DNA of 64,000 nucleotides, taken from Lagopus muta. Taxonomy: Eukaryota; Chordata; Aves; Galliformes; Phasianidae. The notes below the pieces were generated by a model. It did no database searches, was not told where the DNA came from, and saw nothing but the letters and a program-made list of their open reading frames with translations. The first letter of the stretch is position 1; each line of letters begins with the position of its first letter. Location of the stretch: positions 59,048,578 to 59,112,577 of the forward strand of contig NC_064438.1 of the NCBI RefSeq assembly GCF_023343835.1. The letters are read 5' to 3'. Of the stretch, positions 42,907 to 55,887 are shown piece by piece. Made by a program: the position numbers and the translations under genes.

Positions 42907-44424
42907 GATGTTTACGCAAGATGCAACATAATAACCAAAGCATTCCAGCCTCTTTGTAACACAGTAGCAAAGGAGGAAGAAAGACTAAAAAGGCTGAAGC
43001 ACAGAAGGAACACTTTGCATGCTGAGTTCTTGGTTTGGGGGTCAACCACGTCCAGAGCAGTCAGAAGGAATTGCAGGTTGTGGTGTTCAGAGGATGTTTG
43101 TTGGGCGTTGTGCCACCACTCCACATATCTGGAGGCCGATGGTGGCTCACAGAGTGCTCCTCACAGGGCAGCTCACGGTGTCTGCTTCCATTTTCAATTA
43201 AAACAGCTGCCATTCCTTCCTCCGCTCCCTCAGGGGAAGGGGCGAAATGCTCAGTGCTCAGCTCAGCTCCACCCCATTGAACTTCATCTGTTTCCATGCA
43301 GAATGAACACGATCAGCCCCTGAGGCAGGTGGTCACTGTGTGAAATGGCTGCTCATGGCGACCCAGAGCTCTGGAGGAAAATCAGCCTCTCCAAAAAGTT
43401 CATGTTCCATTTAAGTCTTCTCAGGTCCGGCAAGGAATGGAATCCCCCAATTTCTCCAGGTGATTTCTCTCCTTTCTTTTCAAAGTTCAGTGAAAGAAAC
43501 AACTCCAAGGATTTTCATCATCTTTTCTTTCTCTCTTTTTTTAAATGATTTCCATTCTTTTTCTTATTTTGGAGGAAGTACAATTGAGACAGCTCCAGGA
43601 AAACACAAGGAGCAGATGAAAGCAAAGAAATAAGAATGACTCTTATTATCATTACCAGTGGGAATGGAGGAAGACAAGAAGAAACAGAACAGAGCAGAAG
43701 TTCACTGTTTCTCTTTGGTTCCTTCTCACAAATGGAATTTCTCTGTGGCACTTTTGCCAAAGCTGCAATCTGGCACGCTCCCATTCCCTGCCAGGAACAT
43801 GAGAGCCCCCATGCAGTGCACACACTGCCGGAGCCCCCACCGCCCTGCTCTGTGTGTGTGTGGTTTCCCTTCGTCCTTCCAGAAAGGCAGAGCTGTGCTC
43901 ACATTATTCTAAATGAGGTCAATTTAAACAGAACAAGCACGCTGAGTCAATACTATGAATGATTTAATGTTATGAATAATAGATTATTAACCGTAGTTTG
44001 ATAATAATTATTATATTTAAATCAATTAATTTATTTCCCCGTACTCCGGGGCTCCCTGGCCTTCTCGCTGCATACTGATGGGCTTTCCGCAGTGTTTGGG
44101 GGCCTACACAAGCAAGGCCACTGCCAGCTCCTGAGCCAAAGCAGCAGCTCCTTCCTGAGCAGCCCTGACCCGGTGCTGTGCAGCCTGCTCTGATCGGGGG
44201 CTCACAGCACTCCCGCAGCACCCTCAGGCTCAGTGTGTCCTGAGGCTGTCCCCAGCAGGAGCTGGCCATTGCCATGACCCTAAATCCCTCCAAGACCCAT
44301 GGCTGCCTCCATATCACCTGCTTGCACCTTCCTTGGCCTGTCCCAAATCCCAAGCCATGCCAAGGTGCCTGGAGCAGTGCTAGCTGCCATGAGCCAAGCC
44401 CAGCTTGAGGATCTGGAGGGCTTT
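42907..44424. other. Unique non-coding DNA
   Basis: No gene or interspersed repeat is recognised. The 43920-44040 part is AT-rich (TAATAATTATTATATTT) and the segment after 44040 becomes GC-rich without a CpG island. Confidence 0.5.
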
Positions 44425-44857
44425 AAGGGCTGGAGCAACTCTCCTATGAGGAAAGGCTGAGGGAACTGGGCTTGTTGAGTTTGGAGAATGAGGGGAGACC
44501 TCAGTGTGGCCTTGCAGTGCTTGAAGGGAGTGTATAAACAGGAGGGGAAATGGCTGGTTGTGAGGGTGGGTGGTGATGGGACAAGGGGAATGGACTTAAA
44601 GTGAGACAGGGCAGGTTTGGGTTGGATATGAGGAGGAAGTTTTTCAGCCAGAGGGTGGTGAGGCACTGGCACAGGTTGCCCAAGGAGGCTGTGGATGCCC
44701 CATCCCTGCAGGCATTCAAGGCCAGGCTGGATGTGGCTCTGGGCAGCCTGGGCTGCTGGTTGGCGACCTGCACACAGCAGGGGGTTGGAGCTGGATGAGC
44801 ACTGTGCTCCTTTGCAACCCAGGCCATTCTGTGATTCTGTGATTCTATTCTATGATC
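44425..44857 (+). mobile_element. CR1 LINE 3' fragment, longest young-type copy
   Basis: This is the longest copy of the main subfamily, starting near AAGGGCTGGAGCAACTCTCC and including the CTCCTATGAGGAAAGGCTGA landmark. ORF2 C-terminal sequence ([20 protein letters not shown]) is on the + strand. A predicted G-quadruplex lies at 44564-44588, just upstream of the position where other copies are truncated. The tail is ATTCTGTGATTCTGTGATTC and more. Confidence 0.95.
44564..44588 (+). other. Predicted G-quadruplex within CR1 sense strand
   Basis: GGG, GGG, GGG and GGGG runs have loops of 1, 7 and 4 bases in GAGGGTGGGTGGTGATGGGA and the bases after it. Confidence 0.7.
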
Positions 44858-46898
44858 TGTACTGGGGCTCAGCCCCTTCTTTCTGAATTAGACAGAGGAA
44901 GAAAATGACTTAATTTCAAACTTCTTAGAATCCATTTTCAAGAAGATATCCTTCATTTTAGCAGTGAGGAGGTCACAAGTGGCAGCACACCTTAAGGCTG
45001 TACATGTCAGCACCTACCAGAGCCCTGCTCCCAGTCCTGCGGCTGCAGCCACCCCCACTGTCCCAGTGCTGCCAAGGAGGCTTTGCTCAGTTTGTGCCAA
45101 AATCAGTGCAGAGATAACGCTGCCTTCAGGAGGGATCATGTCTGGGAGCCACACTCAGCTTTGGGTGGGTTTTGTGAACCTGACAGTAAATTGTTCCTAC
45201 AGCAAACGGCTTTTGGGCTTACAGAGCTCCCAGGTGCTTCCTTTGATGCAGTGCGTGTCACTGTAAGGCTCACCACATCTGTGCCACACCATCCCACCCA
45301 CAAACCCACTGGTACTGGATGCACTATCTGCCAGGGGCAGATGTGTAATGTAATGTCCGCCTTGTGGTGAACAAGTGGTGACTGCTGGAAGAAAGCACAT
45401 AAAGTATTTGAAATTGCTGCTGCTGGAAGTTAATGAGACATTTTCTTATTCATTTCAGCAGCTATCAGACTCCTGTTCTACGTTTCTCTAACAAAGGTTG
45501 TTGCATTTAATAGCCAAAAAGAAGGCAGAACGGGTGATGTATAGAAGGTGATTGTATTCATATGATTGAGGATAATCATTTGTGGGAAGGGATAAGCTGA
45601 GACGTGGACCCTGACGTTCTGAAGCACAACTTTACGATTGCTTACTGAAATTGGCACCATCTCAGTTACTTTAGCCCTCAGAAAGTTTGAACAGATGGCA
45701 TCTCCTGCTCTAACTGTATATCTGATTTAGTTTGCATGACTCTTTGATGAGGTTTATTTGAATTAATGAGCTTCTTGTTGTTGTGATCACATTAATCGTG
45801 TTTAAAAGGTGGTCAGATGTGTCAGCCCTCCAATGGCCAAAAGTCAAAAAGAAGTGAAAACCTACACAGGAAAGTGGTCCTGAACAGTGAAGTCACTGCT
45901 AGGAATAAATAGATCCATCCCTTCCAACTCAGATGCTGCTCTTTGCTACCCAGCCTACATATCCAAGGAAGTGAGTGATGGCTAGATTAATCATTATACC
46001 CTCTATGTCATTACTGCATCAGCATTATCAGAAAGCAACATTCTCTGAGCCTTTTGCAAAAGAAATATCTAAAATCAGATATCATTTTTTAGACATTACA
46101 GAAATAAGGATTCAGCCTTCCTGTTTTCTTTTAAAAAGAACATTCTAAAAAAAAAATACTCTATTAAAATCACATGCAAGGACTCAGGCTTGGGCTGCAA
46201 GCATCTTCCCTGTCTGGTGCAGCTTTGGAAGGAGGAGGGCATAAAATGATGAAATACATTAGAGAACACTTGAAGTTCACTGCATCTTCCCAAAGGAGCT
46301 GCTTAACTGCTCGAGTCAGTCATGGTGCACAACATCTGCTCAGCTCTGCCAGCTGCTGCACTGCAGCCTGAGCTCGGCTCTTCCTGTGCCTAGTCACAAA
46401 CACCCACAGGAGGAGGTCTCTTTTCCCCCAATAGTCTGAGGAATGGATTGTTGAGATGTAAATGCTCATCCAATCTGAATGCAAACAAGGGGTTTTGTGG
46501 CTAATGAGTATTTTCTTATGCTGTTTCTGCTGCAGATTAGAAGTAGGGTTGAAGAACTGCCATCATGTGCCCAAGTGTACATCACCAGTAGTGAGCAGTT
46601 AGTGGGGCTCTGAACAGCTGCTGGGAGTAAATCTCATACAACTGCTTCACTTGTGTTGCTTCTCCCCCATGTGTTTAACACCATTTTGTCTCTCTATCTC
46701 TATATATCCATCAGGGATGCTCCAAGTGTTCCTTCATCCACATCATTCAGTTTCAGAAAAGGATGCAGGCATGAAGCTTGGGATGAAGCTAAGACCGAAA
46801 CACCAGTCCTGATGGAACCACTCTGCAGCTTCCTGAGGTGTCTGGGTGCTGTAAGCTTTCTAGCAGCAAAGTTCTGATGAGGTCTCAGCTACGCTGTG
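44858..46898. other. Unique non-coding DNA
   Basis: No gene or interspersed repeat is recognised. AT-rich segments occur near 45400-45800 and 46080-46170. Confidence 0.5.
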
Positions 46899-47004
46899 GC
46901 GCTGAGTGACAAGGGTTGGTGGGCACAGTGGGATGGGTTGATGGTTGCACTGGATGATCTTAGTGGTCTTTCCAACCTTCATGATTCTGATTCTATGATT
47001 CTAT
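46899..47004 (+). mobile_element. CR1 LINE 3' fragment
   Basis: GCGCTGAGTGACAAGGGTTG, GGATGGGTTGATGGTTGCAC and GATCTTAGTGGTCTTTCC lead into the tail ATGATTCTGATTCTATGATT. This is related to the subfamily at 24470. Confidence 0.88.
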
Positions 47005-50000
47005 CTCTATATACATTACAGAGAATTTCAGTCTCACAGTGGATACTCAGCAGCAGATTCCATTGGCTCCAGAAGACTCATCTCCCAAGACCCGGAGGCT
47101 CCAAGCTCTCGCAGCCCAGGACAGGCTGGTTTGCTTTATTTTATTTGGAAAAGAGGGGAAGATTGCTCCCTGTATCTCAGGCAGCCCAGCTGTGCTCCCA
47201 GCTCTGCTTTCCCTCCTGCCACCCGCAGGGAGCACACACAGCTCAGCAGCACCGCACCAACTGGGAGGGATGAATGTGAAAGCAGTGAGGGACCCTTCCC
47301 TTTTGGCAGATCCAGGTCTCTCCTTCTTTGGAAGAGCAGTAAGTGCTTCCCACCTCTCAGAACCAAAGCGCTCTGTGATGCAGGCCAGCCTCCCACATTC
47401 TGGATATGCCTTGGGAAGCAGTGCTTGCCGTCCCCAACAAATCCTCTCCTTGCACCGCCAAAGGTGAAGCTGCAGGGCCTGCCAGTGTTCTGCTGGGGGT
47501 CAGCAGTGTCTGCACGGCCGCTTTTAGAGCAGAGCAGAGGCACAGAGCCCTGCAGACAGCTCTCTCCCACCAACCTTCACCTGCGGTGCGGTGCTTGGGA
47601 TGATCAGCGGCAGCTCCCGCATCTGCTGCACAAACTGCTGCCAGCGGAGTGGTACAGATATTGCCTAACAAATCAGGCTATCTGGTTGCCTAACAAGACA
47701 ACATGATAAAAATAAGCAATAACAGTAATAATTAATATTTCCATAAGAGTTGCCTTTGAATGTGAGTTATCTCGAGGGGTTTTTTTTTTTGCAATAGAAT
47801 CTGCTATAAATAAAACTAAAATTAGGATATAGCTGGTAGTGACTCTGCAGGATGTTTCTCTTTTTTTGTTTCTTTCTGAGTTTATTTTATTTTTTTAAAT
47901 CTCTGTTGACAATTTTTAAATAAAATTGGCTGGATGGGGGGGAATCTGCTCTTGCCTTTGTGTCTTCCATTGGCGGCTGTGACCCACAACTGCAGGGCTA
48001 CCCCAAGCAATTTATCTTGCCTTAAAAGCGCTTCTGCATTTCCATGCTAATGAGTTATGAAACCTGTAATTAGTCTGTATCATTCATCGTTAAGTCTGTC
48101 ATTTAGCCTTTAAATGGAAAGGTTCTATTTGTTGTATACGCTATTTAGATAATGAGTATTTATTTTTATTTGATTATAATTATTTTATCTAGCAGGCGCC
48201 CCTCTGTTCAGGCGCCTGGGAAGCTGCATGTGCGATTAGGAGGAGCATGAACCTGTAAATGCAAATGCTGATAGCACGATGTGTAAGGAGCAGATAGCAA
48301 CAGAAGTGGGAGATTTGCTTCAGAAAAGCGCTCGCGGTGCAGAACTACCAGGAGAGCTGTGAGTGGGGGCAGTGGGGTGGGCAGCTCTGCGCTGCAGGGA
48401 CCCAATGCAGTTCCACAGGCGGAACCTGGATCCAAGAACCTGTTTTATTTGCCCCCTCATACAGCTGCATAAATCTGGGCATTGCAACCACCCCCCATCC
48501 AGGCTCCGAGCAGCAGCTGTGCTGGGATCGTGCTGCCACTGCCTCCTGGTCCATGTGGTATCACTGCTGCATCCCTTTGCTAGCAGCTGCCTTACAGCAC
48601 CACCAGACCTTTCACCAACCGCTCCAAAATGCTTATGGGAGAAGGGGGAAAACACAAGAGAATACAGAAGAAAGTCTTGGGGCAGGATGGAGGCGGTGCA
48701 ATGGCTCCCAGAGGGAGCTCTGCCATGCAGCAGCAATGCAGACGAGGGGGTCCCAGCCATGGGACAGCGTGGCCAGGCTCAGCATCTGCCCACATCACGG
48801 TTGACAGACTGTGTTCAGATCAAGCACGTCACCTTCCAACCAGCCTGCCCTGATGTCAGGATGCCAATGGGCAGATTCCAGTGCTTCCAAAGCTGTTTGT
48901 TCTGTGTTTGATCAATTTCTCTGATAAAGATGTGCTTCTAATTTTGAACATGAATTTTTAATTGGTTCCTGTGCCCTTTCCTGCCAGAATGAAGGGCCCT
49001 GGTTCTCTGCCTTCTGAAGTCACCAAGGCTTTGCATTCAGTGAGAGCCATGAGGGCACAGAGCTGCTGTTTGAGGCAGAGAAGCAAACCCCAGTCAGTGT
49101 GGGAGCTCTTCAGCTTCTGGTGGCTTTAATCAAAAGGTAATGCTGTTCTGATGGAAATACCTCAGCAATGACCCCCCTCTGTTATGTCTCCTGAGCAACA
49201 GGAGCTTATTGCTTGTTTGAACAGAAAGGTAGCTTTTAAACTATTTGTTAAGTTATTTCCAGTGAGACCAGATCACAAAGCAGGAGGGAAAAGATGTGAG
49301 CTGCACTCCCACCACTGCTGCCCCTGCACACCCCCATGGGCCCCAGGCACTCCCAGTGGTGGAGCAGAGCTGCTGAGCTGCTATTCCATTTGGGAGGAAA
49401 AACACAAAGGAATAACAGGCACAAAAAGGGGAATTGGAGCCGTCTTACATGCCTTCTCTCTTGTGGCCACCAGCTTCTGGGAACAGGGAGGTGGCATTCC
49501 CAGTGCTTGTGGTGGCAGCGGGACTCAAAGAGCATCCATCAGACCTGTCCTTGGGAACCAGTGATATTCTCCTGGGACAGTTCTGTATTCTACAGTGCTA
49601 ATTATGGGATCCCATAAACCGGAACAAATCTCTGCTGGTGTGTAAGGTGATTGGAAATGCTCTCCTGGAAGAAAAAAAAGTAAGGGTTTTTTTTGCCATT
49701 TAGGAACTTTAAATCATGAATGCAGTGATACAAAGCAAGTTAGAATCACCTCCTGTCCTCCAGAAGGTGTTTGCATTGTTTTAACTGCCCCCAAGTAGAG
49801 GAGTGCTAAAAATCATTTCCATCCAACAGCGGTGATTTGTGTGCATCACAGCGCAAAGCAACCCCATAAATTACTTGTGTCCAAGTTCTTCAAAGTGTTC
49901 CTGCCCTATCATAGCAGTTACATCTGTGTTTAAAAAAAAACAAATAAGTAAAATAAATAATTGACATATTTTCCAGCAACACAAGATGCCACTTGGGCTC

Positions 50001-51996
50001 TTTGACACCTTCTCAACACTTTGGTTTCTGCTTTGCCATAACACTTAAGGCACTGGGCAGAGCAGTACGGAACACAGCCGTTATTTTTAACAGAGAACAG
50101 TAAAATACCCAAAAAATCTCCTTTTTCTTTTTCAGCTAGGGATCAGCCCTCACATCTCAAAGATAGACTGGGTGAAAATTCTGTGGGGGAAAAGAAAGAA
50201 TTAAAAAGAGAAAGTTGTGTTTTTATTTCCATTTTAATTTCGGTAATAAAATTTAGGGCATTACATAAAATAAAATGGCAGATTGGCTATTAAATGAAGG
50301 CAAGGACTGAAATAATCTGCTCCCACCATTGCAGCACCGGTTGTTCCGCAGTTGCCGGCCTGTTGTAAGTGCATCTCTGCCAAACAAACTGAGTTAACAA
50401 TGTTTAATGGCTGGGTTTTGATACAAGAGCATTTAATGGAGGTGGAGGGGCTCACCCAGGTGGGAATCCCAGCTGGAAATTCCAGTGCTGCCCACTTCTC
50501 TCATTGCTTTCCCATAGCAGTGCAAGGAAAGAGGGGCGAGCGGCACGTGGTCACTGTCACACTTTGCTGCAGCACCCGGCTGGGCTGGGGATAAATCCTA
50601 AGGTTTGTTTGCAGCTGTATCTTCTGTGACACAATGCAGCAAAAAGCAATGAAGCCAGAAGAATGGGCATTAAAAAGAGCTGATGAACACATGAGAAATG
50701 TTATGAGCCATGGCAGCCAAGAACAAGTGGGTGCTCCGCTGACTCCGAACACAGCTGTAGGAGAGGAAAAATCAATAAGTAATAAGGGCCAATAGAAACA
50801 GAGAGAAAATCATAGAGAAAATAGGTCCTTATTTTTACCTTCTCGTTAGTCAAAAAACGGGGAACACAAAAAGCCTTCTGTAAGCAATGCATCCCAGGTG
50901 ATGGGTGAGGTTTGTTCTGCTGCTCCCTGCAAAGCACTCTGCTCAAAGCAGGAGTGTCATTGCCCAGAGCTGGGGAAGGGGCAGTGTGGCACCGCCGGTT
51001 CATTCCTACATTCCTGTTAGAGACACACAGCTGGAACTAACAGACATTAAAAGGTGGTATCCCAGGTCATACTGCACTGCATTGCAAAGGAAAAGATTTC
51101 TAGAACACGTTTCAACAAAAGCAGGAATAAAATAGGGTAGATTTTATCTGCAGAATTAAAAGATATCATTTTTTTTTTTCCCATTAGAACATATTTCAGG
51201 GATTTATTCCCTAATTGGATATTAAAACCAATCATAACAGAGCATGGCTGGAGAGAAAAGCAGGCTGTCTCAAAGCACACAGTAGCACAGCTTTGCAATC
51301 CAGCACTGTGTTTGCTCCTGGTTTATGGCTCACCTCGCTTTCCCCAAATGAAGAAGAAATCCATTTGTGGGAGTCAACATCTCAGAGCACTGAGTGCTGA
51401 ATACAAAGGAGAACAAACACACCGGGCTCCTCTTTGCATGAGCCCTGCAGTGACGGAGGGGCTGCACAGCGTGGGCCCAAAACACTGATGTGTCACACTG
51501 AGGGATGTGCAGGGCTGTGTCTGACCAGCCACAGCCATATTTAAAGGCAGTGCACCGATATGGAGCACATCCAGAATCTCTTCCCTAAGTTTGTACCTGT
51601 AGAGAAACCTTTTGAATATTGTTGGGTGAAGTTAGAGATAAAAACCTTTTTTTACACTGAGACCCTCTGGGAATGACAGTGCTCTCATTGTGTTTGTAGA
51701 ACATGTAACATCGAGGCTTCGTACTGATCCTGATAACTACTTGTGTCTCAATTATTTTGCAGAAGCTCAGATACGATGCACAGGATTTAACTGAACATCT
51801 GCTTTGGAAGATGCATACCCACACAAGCATTTTTCTCTTCTAACCCAGCTGAGTACAACTGAGAAGTCCACAAATTCATTTCCATAACTGATCACTTAAA
51901 GGTGTCAGTTTAACTAAAAATGGTCAGATTTATTTCCAGCCCTCAGGGACTTCATTCAGCTGAAGGGAAATGAGCTCCTACTTCCTATGTGAGAAT
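47005..51996. other. Unique non-coding DNA, about 5 kb without recognised repeats
   Basis: This is the longest recognised-repeat-free stretch. At 47040-47680 and 48320-48910 frames of 140-190 codons overlap on both strands. Their starts are partly TTG or GTG and none shows a known domain. At 48010-48230 an AT-rich segment with TAATTA-like cores is followed by CAGGCGCC and the palindrome CAGGCGCCTG (48193-48218). Repeat-poor AT-rich segments here are candidate conserved elements. Confidence 0.5.
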
Positions 51997-52255
51997 ACAG
52001 AATCATAGAATCATGGAACCACAGCATGCCCTGGGTTGCACAGGAGCACAGTGCTCATCCAGCTCCAACCCCCTGCTGTGTGCAGGTTGCCAACCAGCAG
52101 CCCAGGCTGCCCAGAGCCACATCCAGCCTGGCCTTGAATGCCTGCAGGGATGGGGCATCCACAGCCTCCTTGGGCAACCTGTGCCAGTGCCTCAACACCC
52201 TGTGGGTGAAAAACTTCCTCCTCATATCCAACCTAAACCTCCCCTGTCTCAGTTA
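51997..52255 (-). mobile_element. CR1 LINE 3' fragment, young-type subfamily
   Basis: This antisense copy has the tail ACAGAATCATAGAATCATGG and the full 3' region, with the ORF2 C-terminus reading [19 protein letters not shown] on the - strand. It is truncated at CCCCTGTCTCAGTT. Confidence 0.95.
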
Positions 52256-54052
52256 AAATATGATTGTTTCCAAAGCAGAACTGCAAACTGCCCCAGCTTG
52301 TGCCCATCCTTTGGTTCTACCAAGAGTGAAGACCACATGCAAGGCAAGGAGGGGAGATCTGTACAAATCACGGGAGGAAACAATCCCAGTTCTGTCTTTG
52401 GAAATGGGGAAAAAAATATGTACCTAGACTGTAATTCCTACTCACTTTGAGTAAGACCCATGAGAAATAAAAGAAATGTACAGAGGAGGTGCAAGGTATG
52501 CAGAGCAGGGTTAGCTGCTGGGTAGGAGCTTCTGCAGCCCCAGCACCTCGAGCACAGGGAGCAGAGCAGAGCTGGGCACACACACTGCTGGGACCAGAGT
52601 TGTGCTGTTTGCAACAGACTCGACTCCTGTGGTCGTGACGAGCAGCTTGGCATGCACAGCCCCATGTCAGTGCCATGTCTGGGGCTGAGTGCTCTGTAGG
52701 CAGATGCAGACCTCTCCAGTGCTGCCAGGGCCAATGAGCTGCAGCTTTCCCATTGGCCCCATGGTGCACATGCAATGCATTCATACACTGATGTGTTACC
52801 TAAATGCCTGGTTTCTAAGGGCCCTGCTGTAGCACGTAGCCCAGAAGAGGCACCGAGCCACATAACTACCACCAGCAACACAGGAACAGATCCCACTTCA
52901 GAAAATAGTGTCAGTATGGTGATTTTGGTATGCTAATTTTTCAGGTAATCCCATTGTACAGATGACCTTAAACTGCTGGCATTCCTGGTGTTTATTATCA
53001 CAGCTGAATGTGCACCAACCCTCAGTCCTGCATCTTCCACCTGTGTACAAGGTTAGCCATTTTTTGCCTGTAATTTTAATTATATTCCCTCTTTCTCCTT
53101 TTCATGAGAAGAAATTTTTAGTTTCTTTTGGCTCAGAGCATCATAGTAATGAGGAACAGACCAGTCAGAAATATTGAAGAAAAGAAATGTGGGGAAATAT
53201 CACACAGAAGGCAGAAGTCTTTCATCTGGTGAGTTTGCTAGAAGAAGCTGTTTGACACAAAACTGCTGTCTGTGGGCTATCAGGAGGCTGCAGTGGGACA
53301 CTGTGATGTGACACAGCCAGGGCTTGTGGGAGCTGCGTGTCAGCACCCTGCATAAAGAAGCACTGCCACGCAGGGGGAGGTTAAGGGCAGGAGGGATGGG
53401 AAAGAGCTGTGGGCCAGGAGGAAGAAGGCTGCTGTCACCAGTGCGGCCAGTCCCATCACTGTGTCCATGTGTCCCCGTGTCTCTGGGCTGCTCAGGGGCT
53501 GGAGCATCACACGGTTGGGTCTGCAAGCTGTGCCTGCAGTGAGTGCACCACAGGAGAAACTCCTGTGCCTGCATTGTGGAGGTTTGGAAGATAACAGCTC
53601 AGTGTCTGAGGCGTCAGGTTGTGCCAGGTGAGCATAGGAGGTATTTTTATCCAAAAACAGCCCAAAAATCTGTGTAAAATGTTTGTAAGGATGTATGTGA
53701 ATTATCTACGCTGGTTTACATAATAAACCCAAAGATGAGTCATTTGGAGGAGGGTGTGGGGGCGTTACATTTGTCCTAGCATTAGAAGTGTGGGTTGTAA
53801 GGAAAATAACATGGTAGCTAGAGAGCAGGGATGATTTAGAAGAAAATCAGATATAGCTCTCAGTCCCCAGAAGAGTAATAAACCCAAAGCTCATGTTCAT
53901 GAAAGGCAAAAAGATCACTGCAAAGAGGACATTAAACAGTGGGAAGATCTTCATCAGGAAAAGAAGTTTTGTCCAAACAACAGAGGTCCACACACCATAC
54001 ATTTTCAGAAGAGAACTGCACAACCAAATGTCATTGAAGATACAACACCCTC
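52256..54052. other. Unique non-coding DNA
   Basis: No gene is recognised. A 152-codon - strand frame (52438-52896) looks like a secreted protein but starts with GTG. A hydrophobic - strand frame at 53847-54095 starts with TTG and overlaps a CR1. Neither is called. Confidence 0.5.
53373..53400 (+). other. Predicted G-quadruplex
   Basis: Runs of GGGGG, GGG, GGG and GGG with loops of 7, 5 and 2 bases fit the standard G3+N1-7 rule. Confidence 0.75.
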
Positions 54053-54120
54053 TGGGTTGGCAGTTGGATTGGATGACCTTAGGTGTCTTCTCCAACCTTA
54101 ATTATTCTATGACTCTATGA
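54053..54120 (+). mobile_element. CR1 LINE 3' end, short fragment
   Basis: TGGGTTGGCAGTTGGATTGG and GATGACCTTAGGTGTCTTC lead into CAACCTTAATTATTCTATGA and a second tail unit. Only the last 70 bp of a CR1 remain. Confidence 0.88.
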
Positions 54121-55209
54121 AACGCAGAACAGGTGGGCAGTTTTGCAGGGAGCTGCTGGAATTGCTCACACCCAGGAGGAGAGGAAGTGAATGTGCTTGG
54201 AGCCATGGTGGCTCGGGGTGCCCTACATGGCCACTGCCACCTGGGGTACTGCAGCAATCAGGGGGCAGCACAGCTGGGCATGGCACTGTGATGTAGTAGC
54301 CCTGCAGCTGCTCTTCTCATCTCCTGAGTGGTCAGTGCAAGAACATGATTGACTTGCATGCATTATTTAGCTACACGTACCCAATACCTTGCATTCCCAG
54401 TAAGAAAGAAGTTTGCACATCCCCACACTGACAGGTTCTCCTGGCCTGCTGTCAGCTCGGAGCAAAGCAAAGGTCTCACTGTGCTGCTGGCCCTTCTGCC
54501 TCGTTAATGCACTGCTGCTGCAGGAAGGAGGGAGAGCAGCAGGCAGATGTAAAGACAACTAAAGCAACTCATGGAAGGGTAATGGACAGTGAGCAAGAAA
54601 TTGTCCACGTGTAAAATTTGCCAAGTATCTCAGCAGAATTCCTCTCAATTCTTTCAAAGGACCGGATGTGACAGCAAGCTTCACTCTCAAGGTATTAAGC
54701 TGCTGGCTTTCATTTCCCTGCTAAAATAACATAGGAAACTGCAGCTAAGCAGAGCTAAACAGGGAAAGCATTGCATTTCTTCCCATCAGGGGATCATGAC
54801 TGTCAGGCATGTGAACCTGTCTCTCTGCAGACAGCACAGCTGTCCTGCTGCTGCTCAGCCCTCACCTTGCACAGCCACGCCAGACCAGCTGGGAAGGGTT
54901 TTCCTATTTCTACCACTGGTGGTCTGGAGGAAGCAGCATGAAATTCTCACTCTTCCAGACCATCTCCTGATTCACAGGACTTGAAATCAAGAGTGTGCCA
55001 CACTTTTGACCTCCTGTGAAGCCTGGCTCATCCAAACACCAAAAAATGCTGCATTTTGATCTTGCTCTATGGTCAGCAGCAGCGTGGGGTGAGGGATGGA
55101 TGCTGCCAGAAATCCCAGAGCAGGATGCAAATCGACCATATAAGCACAGATGTGATAGGATGCATCTCCCAGCCCTGCCACCAGTGAAACACAGCACATG
55201 CCAAGTGTT
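54121..55209. other. Unique non-coding DNA
   Basis: No gene or interspersed repeat is recognised in this stretch. Confidence 0.5.
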
Positions 55210-55280
55210 TCATAGAGTCATAAAATATCTCAAGGTAGAAGAGACCCATAAGAATCATCCAACTCCTGCATACAAGGATC
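55210..55280 (-). mobile_element. CR1 LINE 3' end, short fragment
   Basis: An antisense CR1 tail and 3' end (TCATAGAGTCATAAAATATC, GTAGAAGAGACCCATAAGAA) reach the segment ATCATCCAACTCCTGCATAC. It is diverged and truncated. Confidence 0.8.
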
Positions 55281-55887
55281 TCATCATGAAGATGTGCCAG
55301 GCATACGTTGTTCTAAAATTTGGCTTTCATTTTCAAACAAATAACTCCCAACCTGTCTATGCATTTTAAAAATATTCACAAGATTGCAAGGAGAAAAGGA
55401 AAAATAAGCTCAGAAATAGTTCCTTTATTCCATGAAAATGCAGATGGAGATCAGTGTTCCAGCTGCAGTTCTCCCAGCTCCCAGCCACAGCAGCACACCG
55501 CCCAGCTCTGTCAGAAGTCTGTTTTTCTCATGCTCTGCATTTTCTGAGTTCTCACCAACCTTCATTGCTCTGCTGCTAACACCTTTTAATTTGCACACGC
55601 TATATATATTCACAGTCACATTACATAGTTCTGCATATAACACAATGGCATCTCTTAGTTTAGTGCATCTTCTCCTTGGTTTTGCTTTCCTTTCCTAAGC
55701 AGCCTCCCCACTCTAATTTATCTCCCCAGGTCCATGGGAAACGAGCTGCCCAGCCTGAATTCCCATCGGCAGCTGGAGGACGGCCCCCTGATGGCTGTGA
55801 TCACACAGCACACTCCTAATCACCTCTGAGGTGGGCTAGTTTTAACCGGGCATGGGGACAGAACGAAGGGATGCAAATTACAGCGAT

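Noticed and set aside
47131..47706. 191-codon + strand frame
   Set aside because: It starts at TTG, lies in GC-rich DNA with similar frames on the opposite strand, and has no recognisable domain.
52438..52896. 152-codon - strand frame that looks like a secreted, cysteine-rich protein with hydrophobic ends
   Set aside because: The first codon is GTG, not ATG. The first true ATG lies inside the hydrophobic stretch and removes most of the apparent signal peptide. No splice context or domain supports it.
53847..54095. Hydrophobic - strand frame suggesting a membrane-protein exon
   Set aside because: It starts at TTG, its first part lies in a CR1 3' end, and the hydrophobicity follows from T-rich antisense sequence. 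Possible splice sites are weak.
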